Below are positions 55,095-63,799 of a stretch of 64,000 bases of DNA, piece after piece. The translations under genes were made by a program, and so were the position numbers. Origin of the DNA: Bdellovibrionales bacterium. Its GTDB lineage: Bacteria; Bdellovibrionota; Bdellovibrionia; Bdellovibrionales; UBA1609. Where the stretch lies: positions 620,001 through 684,000 of the forward strand of contig JADJNU010000001.1 of NCBI GenBank assembly GCA_016714165.1, given 5' to 3'. The notes under the pieces were generated by a model. The model searched no databases and had not been told where the DNA came from. It saw only the letters and a list, made by a program, of their open reading frames with translations. The first letter of the stretch is position 1. Each line of letters starts with the position of its first letter.

Positions 55095-56573
55095 ATGAAA
55101 AATGGGCAGGCTATGAATAGAGTTCACTCCTCAAGATTTAACAGTCGAGCGATTGTTTGGTTTTTTCTTTTCTCCCTAACGATACCTGCTTTTACGTCAA
55201 TGGTGAGTGCGAGTGAGGAAATGGTTGGGAAGAAATTTGCTTCTCCTATAGACCGTTCTCACTTGAAAACTACTTTCCCGTCACTCGATGAGTTGTCTGG
55301 AAAGGGAGATTCAACCTATACGGACAGTCGAGGATACAAATACGAGATTTTCTTTCCCTCCTCTCGCCCAGGCCTTCAGACAATTATTGACGACATCAAC
55401 ATTGATTTGGCGAAAACGAAGATTGGAAGTTCTATTTGTTCCAGCATATTGAACCACGACCCTAGTCTAATCGAAAATCATATGTCCGTAAGTACTAAAG
55501 CAGCAAATGAGATCGCCCGCAGTTGTTTGTGGCAAGACGGACCCCACCCTAATCCGTCCCGGAATAGCCTTGTTTTCTCAAGTCCACCAGAAGTTCTGAA
55601 TAAACTTAGTATCCGACCGGGCAGTAATCAGAAACGATTGTTCATTTTGGTTGTGACCGATGCACCCTCCTTCCCTTTTGATTCTTGGACCGATCCTTTT
55701 CTGAATCAGACAATTCTTTTGGTTCGACACTCGCCACAATATTCTGACCTAAATATGATTTTTCTGACTCAGCTTTTGGCCCATGAATTGGCTATTTATT
55801 TTGACGGGCGTTCGTGGCCTGGAACAAAAGAATGGTCGAATATTGAGCCGAATCGGATATTCAACAAGTACGTTGGGCCAAGCCTCAGGTCGATGAACAC
55901 CGTCCTTTCCAACCCGCTGATTAGTAACGTCTTTGCCTTTATTCGCGCTTTCTATGTCGAGCGGGCTATGATTGACGATATGGTTCAAAACCAAGGATTA
56001 GAGCTACCAGATCGCTACGGTTACGACTTTAAGTCGTTTCCGTTTTTAGCAACAGATTACACGGATCAAGATCTCATTGATTTTGTCAAAACTCAGTCTG
56101 AAACGCTGCTCCCCCTTTCCCTTCCTTTAGTCGCTTGGGCGCCGAATTATCGGGCAAAGAAATGGAGAGACCTGGATGATTCTGTGGCTGGTTCTCAGAA
56201 TCAACGAACAACCGATTCTACCCTGGTTCTAAAAACCTACGCTCCCGATTTCATCCAGTCATTTATTGAATCGAATCCACTCAAGGAGTTGCTTAATTTG
56301 CCTGAGCGACGATTTGGTGAGTCCGCCTGGCTAAGGACAGAGCAAGTTTTTGCGACTCTGTTTTTTCCAAATGAGTTTTCGTTCTTAATAGGAGTGGATT
56401 CGGCCCTATCGTCTAAATATCGACAGTCTGATTTCAGCGTCTTTAGATTTATGTCTGAGCCCGCTTTAAGTGGTTACAACGTCAGAGGATCTGGCGGTCC
56501 TAGACCCCGAATACGAGGGGGAGGTTTTTCTCTCAGTCTTGATAAATCAAATCAGTTGGCTCATGAACAATAG
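55095..56573 (+). CDS. Exported hypothetical protein
   Basis: 492 residues with a signal peptide (IVWFFLFSLTIPAFTSMVSA). The central part has FLTQLLAHELAIYFDGRSW, reminiscent of an HExxx metal-binding helix but without a full HExxH. A Gly/Arg-rich segment lies near the C-terminus (RGSGGPRPRIRGGG). No family recognised. The regulator gene's ATG lies inside its last codons (11-base overlap), so the two are probably translated together. Confidence 0.62.
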   Translation: MKNGQAMNRVHSSRFNSRAIVWFFLFSLTIPAFTSMVSASEEMVGKKFASPIDRSHLKTTFPSLDELSGKGDSTYTDSRGYKYEIFFPSSRPGLQTIIDDINIDLAKTKIGSSICSSILNHDPSLIENHMSVSTKAANEIARSCLWQDGPHPNPSRNSLVFSSPPEVLNKLSIRPGSNQKRLFILVVTDAPSFPFDSWTDPFLNQTILLVRHSPQYSDLNMIFLTQLLAHELAIYFDGRSWPGTKEWSNIEPNRIFNKYVGPSLRSMNTVLSNPLISNVFAFIRAFYVERAMIDDMVQNQGLELPDRYGYDFKSFPFLATDYTDQDLIDFVKTQSETLLPLSLPLVAWAPNYRAKKWRDLDDSVAGSQNQRTTDSTLVLKTYAPDFIQSFIESNPLKELLNLPERRFGESAWLRTEQVFATLFFPNEFSFLIGVDSALSSKYRQSDFSVFRFMSEPALSGYNVRGSGGPRPRIRGGGFSLSLDKSNQLAHEQ

Positions 56574-57987
56574 CGGTGCTCACCCTTATCAGCCTAATTT
56601 GACGTCAACAGATATCATTCACAACATGAGATCTCAGACGGAACGTCTGATCCAAAACGGAGACTTAGACCTTGCAACAGAATGCATTGAATATTTTGAA
56701 CCAAAAACGCTGGCTGAACGTAGACTAAAGGAACATTTGCGTGGCCTTGTTTATGAGTACTCGGGAAATCTCGAAAGGGCCTATTCTTCCTATTTGTTGG
56801 CACTTGAAAAATATGGAGAAAATGTCAATCTCATTCGAGATCTGGCCAGCGCTTGTTATCAGCTCGATCTTGTAACAAAATGGCGCTTCTACCATCAAAT
56901 GCTGAGACGGTCTTTGGCTGATTTGGGAGATGCTCTCTCTGTTGAATCACGGATTTCCTGTACCCTGCAGGTCGGGAAATACATGGAGGAGGACGGAGAT
57001 CTCAGTGGCGGGCTTGCTGTTTATGAGGAATGTTTTGAATTTGTGAAGTCCGTGCGCAATCAAGAAGACCGTAGACTCTTGTATTTGCGAACTCTCCCGC
57101 AGATTGTAAGGTTAAAGTCCCATTTTAATCATACGGAGAAAATGGGATTTTATTATTCTGAGTTAATCAGCATTAATAGGTCTGATTGCCCGAAACCCCT
57201 AGATACCGAAGTCCAACACAGTCTTATGCTTGCTGAAATATACTTGGTTGGTATAAATCACGCCTGGGCCCGGGCCCAAACTCTTCTTGAAGACAACAGT
57301 CTCTTAGAAAGTGATCGCCGCCTCATCTACTTCGACTTTCTGGAAGAAATGCTCATTCGCGGCGAGTGTATCACCGAAAGCATGCGCTCCTATCAACAGC
57401 TTTGCCTTCATGCGAATTCTTTTGAAGCCGAGATCTCTGTTCTCGCTTTCAATCCGGAAAGCGCGAGGGATTTGGCAGAACTATCGGGATTAGCATGTGT
57501 CCTTTCCTGGTCCTGCTACTTACGAATTCTGATTCTTTATTTTGGACGCACGCAAGATGGAATTCTCATTGATGAGCTCCGAAATAAAATTAACCTTATT
57601 TTGAGTTCCTTACCTTCGTCGGAGGCAAAAGGATTCTGGCTCAACAGAATGAAACCTTATCTTGGTGCCGGAGATCTCATTATCAATTTTTCTCGAGAGG
57701 CACGAACGGTCATATTCCAGAACAAGGAAGTTGATCTCTCTCGGAAAAAGGGAATGCTCATCTTGCTTGATGCCATGACAGACGAATCGGAAAAATCAGT
57801 TGATGAAATGATTCGCCTTCTGTGGAATTGCGATTATTCTCCGGAAAACTATCACAGGCTGAGAATGACTGTGCACCGACTCAATCAAGTCCTCTATGAT
57901 TTGACTGCCATTCCAAAGGTATTTGAAATCAGCGCAGATCGCATCACCGTAAAACCCTCAGTCATTCTCGAATTTTTGGTAAACTGA
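56563..57987 (+). CDS. Helical-repeat protein with C-terminal winged-helix-like domain
   Basis: 474 residues from the ATG at 56563. Residues 15-350 are TPR-like helical repeats (HLRGLVYEYSGNLERAYSSY; KYMEEDGDLSGGLAVYEECF). The last 100 residues look like an OmpR/SARP-type winged helix (VIFQNKEVDLSRKKGMLILL; ENYHRLRMTVHRLNQVL). No receiver domain is present. Likely a DNA-binding regulator with the repeats as sensor or multimer part. It is coupled to the preceding exported protein gene, which might be its partner. Confidence 0.65.
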   Translation: MNNSGAHPYQPNLTSTDIIHNMRSQTERLIQNGDLDLATECIEYFEPKTLAERRLKEHLRGLVYEYSGNLERAYSSYLLALEKYGENVNLIRDLASACYQLDLVTKWRFYHQMLRRSLADLGDALSVESRISCTLQVGKYMEEDGDLSGGLAVYEECFEFVKSVRNQEDRRLLYLRTLPQIVRLKSHFNHTEKMGFYYSELISINRSDCPKPLDTEVQHSLMLAEIYLVGINHAWARAQTLLEDNSLLESDRRLIYFDFLEEMLIRGECITESMRSYQQLCLHANSFEAEISVLAFNPESARDLAELSGLACVLSWSCYLRILILYFGRTQDGILIDELRNKINLILSSLPSSEAKGFWLNRMKPYLGAGDLIINFSREARTVIFQNKEVDLSRKKGMLILLDAMTDESEKSVDEMIRLLWNCDYSPENYHRLRMTVHRLNQVLYDLTAIPKVFEISADRITVKPSVILEFLVN

Positions 57988-57989
57988 AT

Positions 57990-58044
57990 AAAAAAGGACG
58001 ATGTGAAGCATCCGTGCTTCAGGATGTCTTCCTGTACGACATCG
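57990..58044 (-). terminator. Branched terminator-like structure, minus strand
   Basis: CGATGT (57999-58004) pairs with ACATCG (58039-58044). Inside are two hairpins: GAAGCA/TGCTTC (58005-58020) and AGGA/TCCT. On the minus strand the structure is followed by TCC and six T (57995-57990), as in an intrinsic terminator. An alternative GATGTC/GACATC stem exists. It would end minus-strand transcripts coming from the small peptide gene at 58272. Confidence 0.5.
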
Positions 58045-58125
58045 CCCCCCCATCGCCTAATGCTAGCTTTTTTCGAACTGAGTTCAAGATATTTTTACAT
58101 AGTGAGTTGAAAAAAATATAATATT

Positions 58126-58242
58126 GACCCTAAGAGGTGGGTATTTAGACCCGAATACAGGGTCAAGAGACGTGCTCTTGACCCTGTTGGAAAACAGACG
58201 GATGACCTCTCATAGAAATTTGATCTATGAGACGATCACCTC
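58126..58242. promoter_or_regulatory. Intergenic RNA fold with competing stems
   Basis: A perfect 13-bp hairpin (58157-58169 with 58175-58187, 5-base loop), a perfect 9-bp hairpin (TCTCATAGA/TCTATGAGA, 58208-58216 with 58224-58232), and an enclosing GAGGTG/CACCTC stem (58134-58139 with 58237-58242). AGAGGT (58133-58138) can instead pair with ACCTCT (58205-58210), which would break the 9-bp hairpin. The pairing holds on either strand. On the minus strand the 9-bp hairpin covers the stop codon of the 15-residue ORF. Switching behaviour is inference. Confidence 0.5.
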
Positions 58243-58272
58243 CGCCTTGGGTTGATAACCTTGTTTGTCCAT
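58225..58272 (-). CDS. Candidate 15-residue peptide gene with perfect Shine-Dalgarno
   Basis: ATG at 58272, stop TAG at 58225-58227; product MDKQGYQPKAEVIVS. Immediately upstream is AAGGAGGTGA, the full complement of the usual 16S rRNA 3' end, at an ideal distance (AGCCT before ATG). A GGTTC/GAACC hairpin lies just before it. No signal peptide, Cys or known family. It could be a leader peptide, a regulatory uORF or a short bioactive peptide. The SD is far better than those of most genes here, and no other in-frame gene could use it. Confidence 0.5.
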   Translation of the reverse strand: MDKQGYQPKAEVIVS

Positions 58273-58558
58273 AGGCTTCACCTCCTTCCGCGGTTCGCTA
58301 GAACCTACTGTGCTTTCCAGTCTACCCAAAGTCAGTCTGATTGCCTAGTGCGCGGCCATCATGAACTTCATTTCCATGATTCAAAAAAACAAATCAGACA
58401 AATGTCCAGCCAGGTGATCGAATTCATCGGCCTTCGCAAACTGAATTTCAATTATTTGGAGATTGATATCCTCAATACTCGCGCCTAGCATGGACGTTGT
58501 GATTTGGCACAAAAACTGTATGGATGGACAGTATGTAACCAATTTACGAAGGGAATGT

Positions 58559-60439
58559 ATGATCCGTCAGCAAAAGAAAAAAGAGGTTCCGGACGGCATC
58601 TCTGATTATTCAGTTTCTGGATATGTCAGAAGCGTTTTTAGAGTCGTTTTACTGCCGTTCATCGTATTCGCATTAGACTTTTCGACCACAGGCCTGAGCG
58701 CGGCAGGCTCCTGTCGCGAGAACCTGGGGCTCCTCTCCAGAAACTCTGCTTCTGATGTCGCTTCTTTATCCTCCGACATTTCCACTCGGTTTCCTCTTAC
58801 CTTTTCTGAATTTGAGGCCTCGCGCAATACTTGGGAGCCTCTCGTCAACCGCCAGCGCACACAGCTTCTGAAGTGGTCCGATCGAAGAGACACCGGAGAG
58901 CCCGTTCTCTTCATTGTTGTTCCATCTCTCAATTTTGACCCTGCAGAGATAGGACCGATCATCGGAACAGCCCACTACGAACAGCGAGCCCTTTGGTCTT
59001 TGCTTCGGGCAGCTGAACAAAACGTGCGAGTTCTTTTCGTCTCTTCATCAGCAGTGCCTCAAACCTCTCTTGATGAGCTCTTTGCTGGATTTTCACAGAG
59101 TGAAATTGATGAAATAAAGAGTCGTACAGAGATGATTGCTTTAAATGATAAAAGAATTGACTACTTAAGTGATAAAATTGCCGATTCACCTGAGGCATTG
59201 GCTCAAATACAACGGGCCTCAAAGAGGCTCCTCAACGGTCAAGAACCAACAGCAGAAAATACCTTTCTCAGCGGATTCGTAAATGAATCAAGCATGAGCA
59301 GATTGTCCGCCGCACTCCATCTTCCTCTTACGGGAATGCATCCCGCATTAGAAATTCTTAACTCTAAACAGGGCAACAGGGTCATTGCCAGAGAATCTAA
59401 GATCCCGTTTGCCGGAGGCACTGATTCTAATTTCACCATCGACGAGATCGTGCAATCCATTGATGAGCGTTATATCGAAATGAAGGGCAGAGGAAGTTGT
59501 TTTATTAAGGCCAACTACGGGGCCAGCGGACAGGGAATCATCAAGATCGAATTTCGTAACGCCATAGATACAGATACAGATACATATGCAGATAGCGCAA
59601 GCAAGGCAGGTTCAAACATTGTCCTGGCTTTGAATCCCCGGGACAGCGAAAAAAACCGCAGGAAAGAGATTTTGGCATTGCTCCAGCGCCACTCAGAAGA
59701 CAATTCCTCATTAAAAAATGTTCTTTCGCGCGCGGAAATACTTGGTGTGGTCATTGAATCTGGAATTGTCCACACACGAGCCCCAAGTGTGCAGCTTGAG
59801 ATCCTCGCTGACCAAAGAGTTGTGCCCTTGTCCACTCATATGCAGGATATGGATGGGCCGGTCTACAAAGGAGCCTCTCAGCCGGCCTACGGCGATATAG
59901 AGCTTGAGTCCAAGCTCATGTCCTATGCCGTGAAGTATGCTGAAACTCTCGCTCGCTACGGAGTTGTAGGAAGAATCGGATTGGATTTTTTTGAGGTTGA
60001 AAAAAACGAAGAGATTGACTTCATTTTTGGAGAAGCAAATATCAGAGAGGGAGGAACAACCCATCCTTGGGAAACGGTAGCGAGATTCCTTCGCGCAAGC
60101 TATGATGCCAACAGAAGAGCCTTGATCTCCTCTGTGACAGGTCAACCTGTTTTCTATAAAATGACGGATAACTTTGTTGATAGGGAAAGCTTCCAGAATC
60201 TCTCTTTACTGGAGCTTTGGGCCGAATTCAAAAAGGACTCCGAATACCCATCAATGGAAGCTAATAGAGTAATGGGAACGGGTGTTAAGTTCCACATGAT
60301 GTCTGCCTTACCTGAGTTTGGAAAAATAGGATTTACTGCTTTTGCACGATCAAAACAGGAAGCTGCGGATCTTTTTGAGAAAGCCAAACGAGTGCTGCTT
60401 CGATCCGCAAAGCGACTTCGAGAGAAATCGGAGAATTAA
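58559..60439 (+). CDS. Exported ATP-grasp peptide ligase, PGM1-related
   Basis: 626 residues from the ATG at 58559 (AAGGG five bases upstream). N-terminal hydrophobic segment VVLLPFIVFALDFSTTGLSA looks like a signal peptide or anchor. Residues 100-250 fit the pre-ATP-grasp domain. The ATP-grasp core has GSCFIKANYGASGQGIIKI, RIGLDFFEV and FGEANIREGGTTHPWE (metal Glu/Asn). The C-terminal segment GTGVKFHMMSALPEFGKIGF matches the PGM1 C-terminal domain. PGM1 of pheganomycin synthesis joins an amino acid to a ribosomal peptide. An ATP-using ligase with an export signal is odd; it may be anchored with its active site inside. The GAF gene follows in the same operon. Confidence 0.82.
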   Translation: MIRQQKKKEVPDGISDYSVSGYVRSVFRVVLLPFIVFALDFSTTGLSAAGSCRENLGLLSRNSASDVASLSSDISTRFPLTFSEFEASRNTWEPLVNRQRTQLLKWSDRRDTGEPVLFIVVPSLNFDPAEIGPIIGTAHYEQRALWSLLRAAEQNVRVLFVSSSAVPQTSLDELFAGFSQSEIDEIKSRTEMIALNDKRIDYLSDKIADSPEALAQIQRASKRLLNGQEPTAENTFLSGFVNESSMSRLSAALHLPLTGMHPALEILNSKQGNRVIARESKIPFAGGTDSNFTIDEIVQSIDERYIEMKGRGSCFIKANYGASGQGIIKIEFRNAIDTDTDTYADSASKAGSNIVLALNPRDSEKNRRKEILALLQRHSEDNSSLKNVLSRAEILGVVIESGIVHTRAPSVQLEILADQRVVPLSTHMQDMDGPVYKGASQPAYGDIELESKLMSYAVKYAETLARYGVVGRIGLDFFEVEKNEEIDFIFGEANIREGGTTHPWETVARFLRASYDANRRALISSVTGQPVFYKMTDNFVDRESFQNLSLLELWAEFKKDSEYPSMEANRVMGTGVKFHMMSALPEFGKIGFTAFARSKQEAADLFEKAKRVLLRSAKRLREKSEN

Positions 60440-60466
60440 ATTGACCCTTCATTGGAGCGAAGGAAT

Positions 60467-61192
60467 TTGACGGATATCAATGAAAGTCTTCTCAGACACA
60501 TTGGCGGAATAGGATTGATGCATCTCACCTGGAGCCGCCGAATCAGCGAGCTTTCTTTAGAGCTGGCCAGCTTTCTTCGTGAGCATGAAAACTTGCATTT
60601 GGCACCACAGGAGTACCGAGTTCCCGAAATATCCGTCGATTCATCTTGTTCATGGAAAATGTTACCTCATCCTTTTGATTTGAAGTGGGTATTTCAATTC
60701 AACGAAAAAAGCCAACTTCGCCTTAATCGTCTTTACTCGGGTCTCCACTGGCTTCAAGGAAAAACTCAGCTCGATTGGCTCGGCATTTACCAAGAACAGG
60801 CGAATCTTCTCCTCCCCAGTTATCTTAACGATTTTTATGGAAATGACCCAAGTGCTCCTTTTTTAGTTAAAATTTGCTATCTTGGCGCTCCAAGTCGGGC
60901 AATTTTTCCTCTCAACGATGAATATGCAAGGCGAAGTAACAATTGCTCGACCTACATCAGCAGAAATCACGCGCTGATTCAAAATCTGGATCAGCAGCTG
61001 GGCCAAGCTCTTCCCTATTATGAATGCGATTCAAGAGTCAAAAGTGAACTTTGTTTGCCTTTGACTTCGCAAGGAAGTCTTGTTGGTGTTTTAGATACGG
61101 AGTCATTTTCAAAGGACTTCTTTGTTCCGGAAAGAGTATTGCCCTGTTTGGCTTTGGCCGAATTAATTAATGACAGCGGTCTGCTCAGCTAA
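60467..61192 (+). CDS. GAF domain protein, free methionine-R-sulfoxide reductase-like
   Basis: About 241 residues from a TTG at 60467; the frame is open to another TTG at 60452. The C-terminal 150 residues form a GAF domain like fRMsr: LDWLGIYQEQANLLLP, YYECDSRVKSELCLPL and GSLVGVLDTESF. Cys are present in the NNCSTY and ECDSR...LCLPL segments, but I cannot confirm that the catalytic trio is complete. The N-terminal 80 residues are unassigned. It starts 27 bases after the ATP-grasp stop, so it is in the same operon. It might reduce methionine sulfoxide or sense redox state or a small ligand. Confidence 0.68.
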   Translation: MTDINESLLRHIGGIGLMHLTWSRRISELSLELASFLREHENLHLAPQEYRVPEISVDSSCSWKMLPHPFDLKWVFQFNEKSQLRLNRLYSGLHWLQGKTQLDWLGIYQEQANLLLPSYLNDFYGNDPSAPFLVKICYLGAPSRAIFPLNDEYARRSNNCSTYISRNHALIQNLDQQLGQALPYYECDSRVKSELCLPLTSQGSLVGVLDTESFSKDFFVPERVLPCLALAELINDSGLLS

Positions 61193-61201
61193 GCGAGAGA
61201 C

Positions 61202-62311
61202 TCAGTCTCTGGAAGAATAGTCCGTCTGTAATCTTCGATTCTTCTTATCTCGATCGATAGCTAAATAAATCAACTTTTCGATAAGCTCACCATAAGGCAC
61301 CCCCGAGGCTTTCCAGAGGGTGGGATACATGCTGATCTTTGTAAAGCCAGGCAAAGTATTAATCTCATTTACCAGAAAGCGTTCATCCTGAGTCATAAAA
61401 AAATCTACACGCGCCAAGCCGGCCGCTTCAAGAACCTGAAAGGTCTTTAAAGCAAGCTCTTGAACCTCTTTTAACTGAGTCGAACTTAAAGCTGCCGGTA
61501 CGACGAGGTCGGCTCCATTCTCATCGACATATTTTGCTTCGTAGGAATAAAAATCTCCCTTGGGAATGATCTCGCCCGCCACCGATGCCGTTGGAGGATC
61601 GCCATCTAACACCGCGATTTCAATCTCACGGACGATCTCCCCCTTTTCAATTAAGATTTTGTTATCAAAGAGAAATGCCTCATGAATGGCTCGATCCAAT
61701 TCTTTCGGGTTTTCCGCTTTGTTCACGCCTATAGAAGAACCCATATTCGCAGGCTTAACAAAAACTCGAGGGCCCAGCTCGTCCATAATTTTTTTGGAAT
61801 TCCATTCCCCCATGCTTCGACGGCGATCTAAAGTTATCCACGGCAGAACAGGAAGTCCCGCATCACGAAGCAGTCGCTTCATCACATCCTTGTCCATCCC
61901 AACGGCGGAGCCCAAAACATCTGAGCCTACAAAAGGAATGTCCACGAGTCTCAGCAATCCCTGGACAGTCCCATCCTCCCCCATCGGTCCGTGGAGGACT
62001 GGGAACATCACATCTACATCCAACGGCATTCGAGAACTTGCGACCAATGGAGCCTCCCCTGAGCCCGGATTAATGGCAACAGGCTGCCCCTTAACGTCTA
62101 ATTTTATCAATTTTGGATTCTGACTCGATAAGAACAATTTGGCTGAATCGTCCAAATGCCATTGACCCATTTTATCAACGCCAATCATAACGACCTCGAA
62201 TTTGTTCTTATCTATCTCATCTATTATGTTACGCGCTGAGAGCAAAGAGATCTCATGTTCTGCTGATTTTCCGCCAAATAGTATCCCGACACGAATTTTT
62301 TTGTTTTTCAT
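61202..62311 (-). CDS. ddl: D-alanine--D-alanine ligase
   Basis: 369 residues. Joins two D-Ala with ATP for peptidoglycan precursors, in the cytoplasm. Motifs are RVGILFGGKSAEHEISLLSA, FPVLHGPMGEDGTVQGLL, VFVKPANMGSSIGV, ARVDFFMTQ and NEINTLPGFTKISMYP. This is the longer DdlA/VanA-like form judging by length. It is convergent with the GAF gene (nine bases between stops). It has a clear 357-base upstream region shared with the divergent VWA lipoprotein gene. Confidence 0.95.
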   Translation of the reverse strand: MKNKKIRVGILFGGKSAEHEISLLSARNIIDEIDKNKFEVVMIGVDKMGQWHLDDSAKLFLSSQNPKLIKLDVKGQPVAINPGSGEAPLVASSRMPLDVDVMFPVLHGPMGEDGTVQGLLRLVDIPFVGSDVLGSAVGMDKDVMKRLLRDAGLPVLPWITLDRRRSMGEWNSKKIMDELGPRVFVKPANMGSSIGVNKAENPKELDRAIHEAFLFDNKILIEKGEIVREIEIAVLDGDPPTASVAGEIIPKGDFYSYEAKYVDENGADLVVPAALSSTQLKEVQELALKTFQVLEAAGLARVDFFMTQDERFLVNEINTLPGFTKISMYPTLWKASGVPYGELIEKLIYLAIDRDKKNRRLQTDYSSRD

Positions 62312-62668
62312 GGACCCATTTTACCATCTCAACTTGAGAGGGGAAACTACTCAAAGCGCACTCTTCAAATCATCTGCTCTGTTTTCATTTGAGATACCTC
62401 TGTCTCACTGACCCCGATATCCAAGAAAATGCAAATTTATTAACCAAGTAAATTCAAGTGGTTGCACGTATCAAATTGAATGCTTTTTGGGTAATTCCAG
62501 AAGTTCTGGGGACTTGAAGAGATTTCTGTTATGACGCATCGAGCTTCAGAAATCAGGACATCGGTCGATAAGTGAGTATCTGTTGCATGTAATCTCCTGT
62601 TACCACCAAGTTCCCGCAAAAGCTGGACGTATTTCATTGGGCCAAAAACCCAAACAGGGGGCATTTTT
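62312..62668. promoter_or_regulatory. Divergent intergenic region, ddl and VWA lipoprotein
   Basis: 357 bases. A minus-strand frame (62440-62664) has no convincing RBS and no domain features and is not called. No strong hairpin or repeat noted. Promoters for ddl and the VWA gene are expected here. Confidence 0.35.
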
Positions 62669-63763
62669 ATGAAAAGAACAGGCGCATGCTACAGCATTAT
62701 CATTATTGCTGGTGTTCTTTTAGGTAGTTTTGGGTGTGAGAAAAACGCACCTTCATTTTCTCTTCTTCCTGATTCAGAGATATTCTTTCAGAATTCGGGG
62801 GCCGTCTCTCCAAAGATAGATTTACTATGGGTCGTCGACAACTCAGGGTCCATGCACAGCTCCCAGGTAAATGTAGCTGACAACTTCTCAAGCTTTATCA
62901 CTGACTTCTCTTCTCGAGGATTTGATTATCGCATGGCTGTAGTTGCAACCGATGCCTATCGTCAGTTGTTCACTGGCAGTCCAACTGTCTCACTCTTCAA
63001 ATCTGCGGGTGGCACCTCAATTATCACTCCAAGCACTCCTGACATTAACAATGTGTTCATCGACAATATCATGGTTGGCACCGCAGGCTATGGTGATGAG
63101 CGAGCACTTCAGAGTTTCAAAGTTGCTATGGATAATCCTGCAAACAGTGGCCTCTTGCGCCCCGATAGCTTTTTCGCAATCATCATTGTTGGAGATGAAG
63201 ACGACTTCTCGCACGATGGCAGCGACTACATAAAAAATCAATATTCGGCGTACACAGACCCTCTTCACGTTAAATACAACAGCGCCAAAAATCACACTAT
63301 CACAAAATACATGGAGTACCTTGAAACTCTCACCGGATCTTCTGGAGCTACAAAGCGCTTTAGCGTAAACTCAATCGTCATAAAAAACGAGGACGCTTCA
63401 TGCCTCAGCCAACTCACCGGCGGCGGTCAACAATATGGCATTCGCAATCAAGGTCTTGCCGAAGCTTCTGGTGGAGTTGTCGGAAGTCTATGTGGCGATT
63501 TTTCAGTTGAACTAAAGAAAATTTCTGAAAACATTTTAACGCTCTCAACACAATTCTTTCTGAAGCGACTGCCAATTCCTGAAAGCATCGTGGTTTCTAT
63601 CAACGGTGTGAGTATACCAAACCTGAGTGCTAACCCTGGGCCCTTGTCTGGTGGCTGGACCTACAATGCTGAAGCAAATAGCATTCTGTTTTATGGAGAC
63701 TACATTCCTGCGGCAGGAGCTCAGATCTCAATCGACTTCGATCCAGCTAATCTTGAAATCTGA
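62669..63763 (+). CDS. VWA-domain lipoprotein
   Basis: 364 residues. Lipoprotein signal (IAGVLLGSFGC) and GGGGG seven bases before the ATG. The VWA domain has MIDAS motif LLWVVDNSGSMHSSQ and FFAIIIVGDEDDFS. The C-terminal 70 residues (SIVVSINGVSIPNLSANPG) form a small beta domain seen at the end of related lipoproteins. Two Cys (SCLSQL, SLCGDF) may form a disulfide. Probably displayed on the outer membrane as an adhesin or complex part; ligand unknown. Confidence 0.85.
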   Translation: MKRTGACYSIIIIAGVLLGSFGCEKNAPSFSLLPDSEIFFQNSGAVSPKIDLLWVVDNSGSMHSSQVNVADNFSSFITDFSSRGFDYRMAVVATDAYRQLFTGSPTVSLFKSAGGTSIITPSTPDINNVFIDNIMVGTAGYGDERALQSFKVAMDNPANSGLLRPDSFFAIIIVGDEDDFSHDGSDYIKNQYSAYTDPLHVKYNSAKNHTITKYMEYLETLTGSSGATKRFSVNSIVIKNEDASCLSQLTGGGQQYGIRNQGLAEASGGVVGSLCGDFSVELKKISENILTLSTQFFLKRLPIPESIVVSINGVSIPNLSANPGPLSGGWTYNAEANSILFYGDYIPAAGAQISIDFDPANLEI

Positions 63764-63799
63764 TTGGCCGTGTTGGGAATTAAGATCTAAACTGAGAAG

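Noticed and set aside
58252..58488. Plus-strand 78-codon frame in the structured region before the ATP-grasp gene
   Set aside because: TTG start, no RBS, runs through RNA stems and opposite the better-supported minus-strand peptide.
62440..62664. Minus-strand 74-codon frame upstream of ddl
   Set aside because: No convincing RBS or domain; it covers the promoter and RBS region of the VWA gene.
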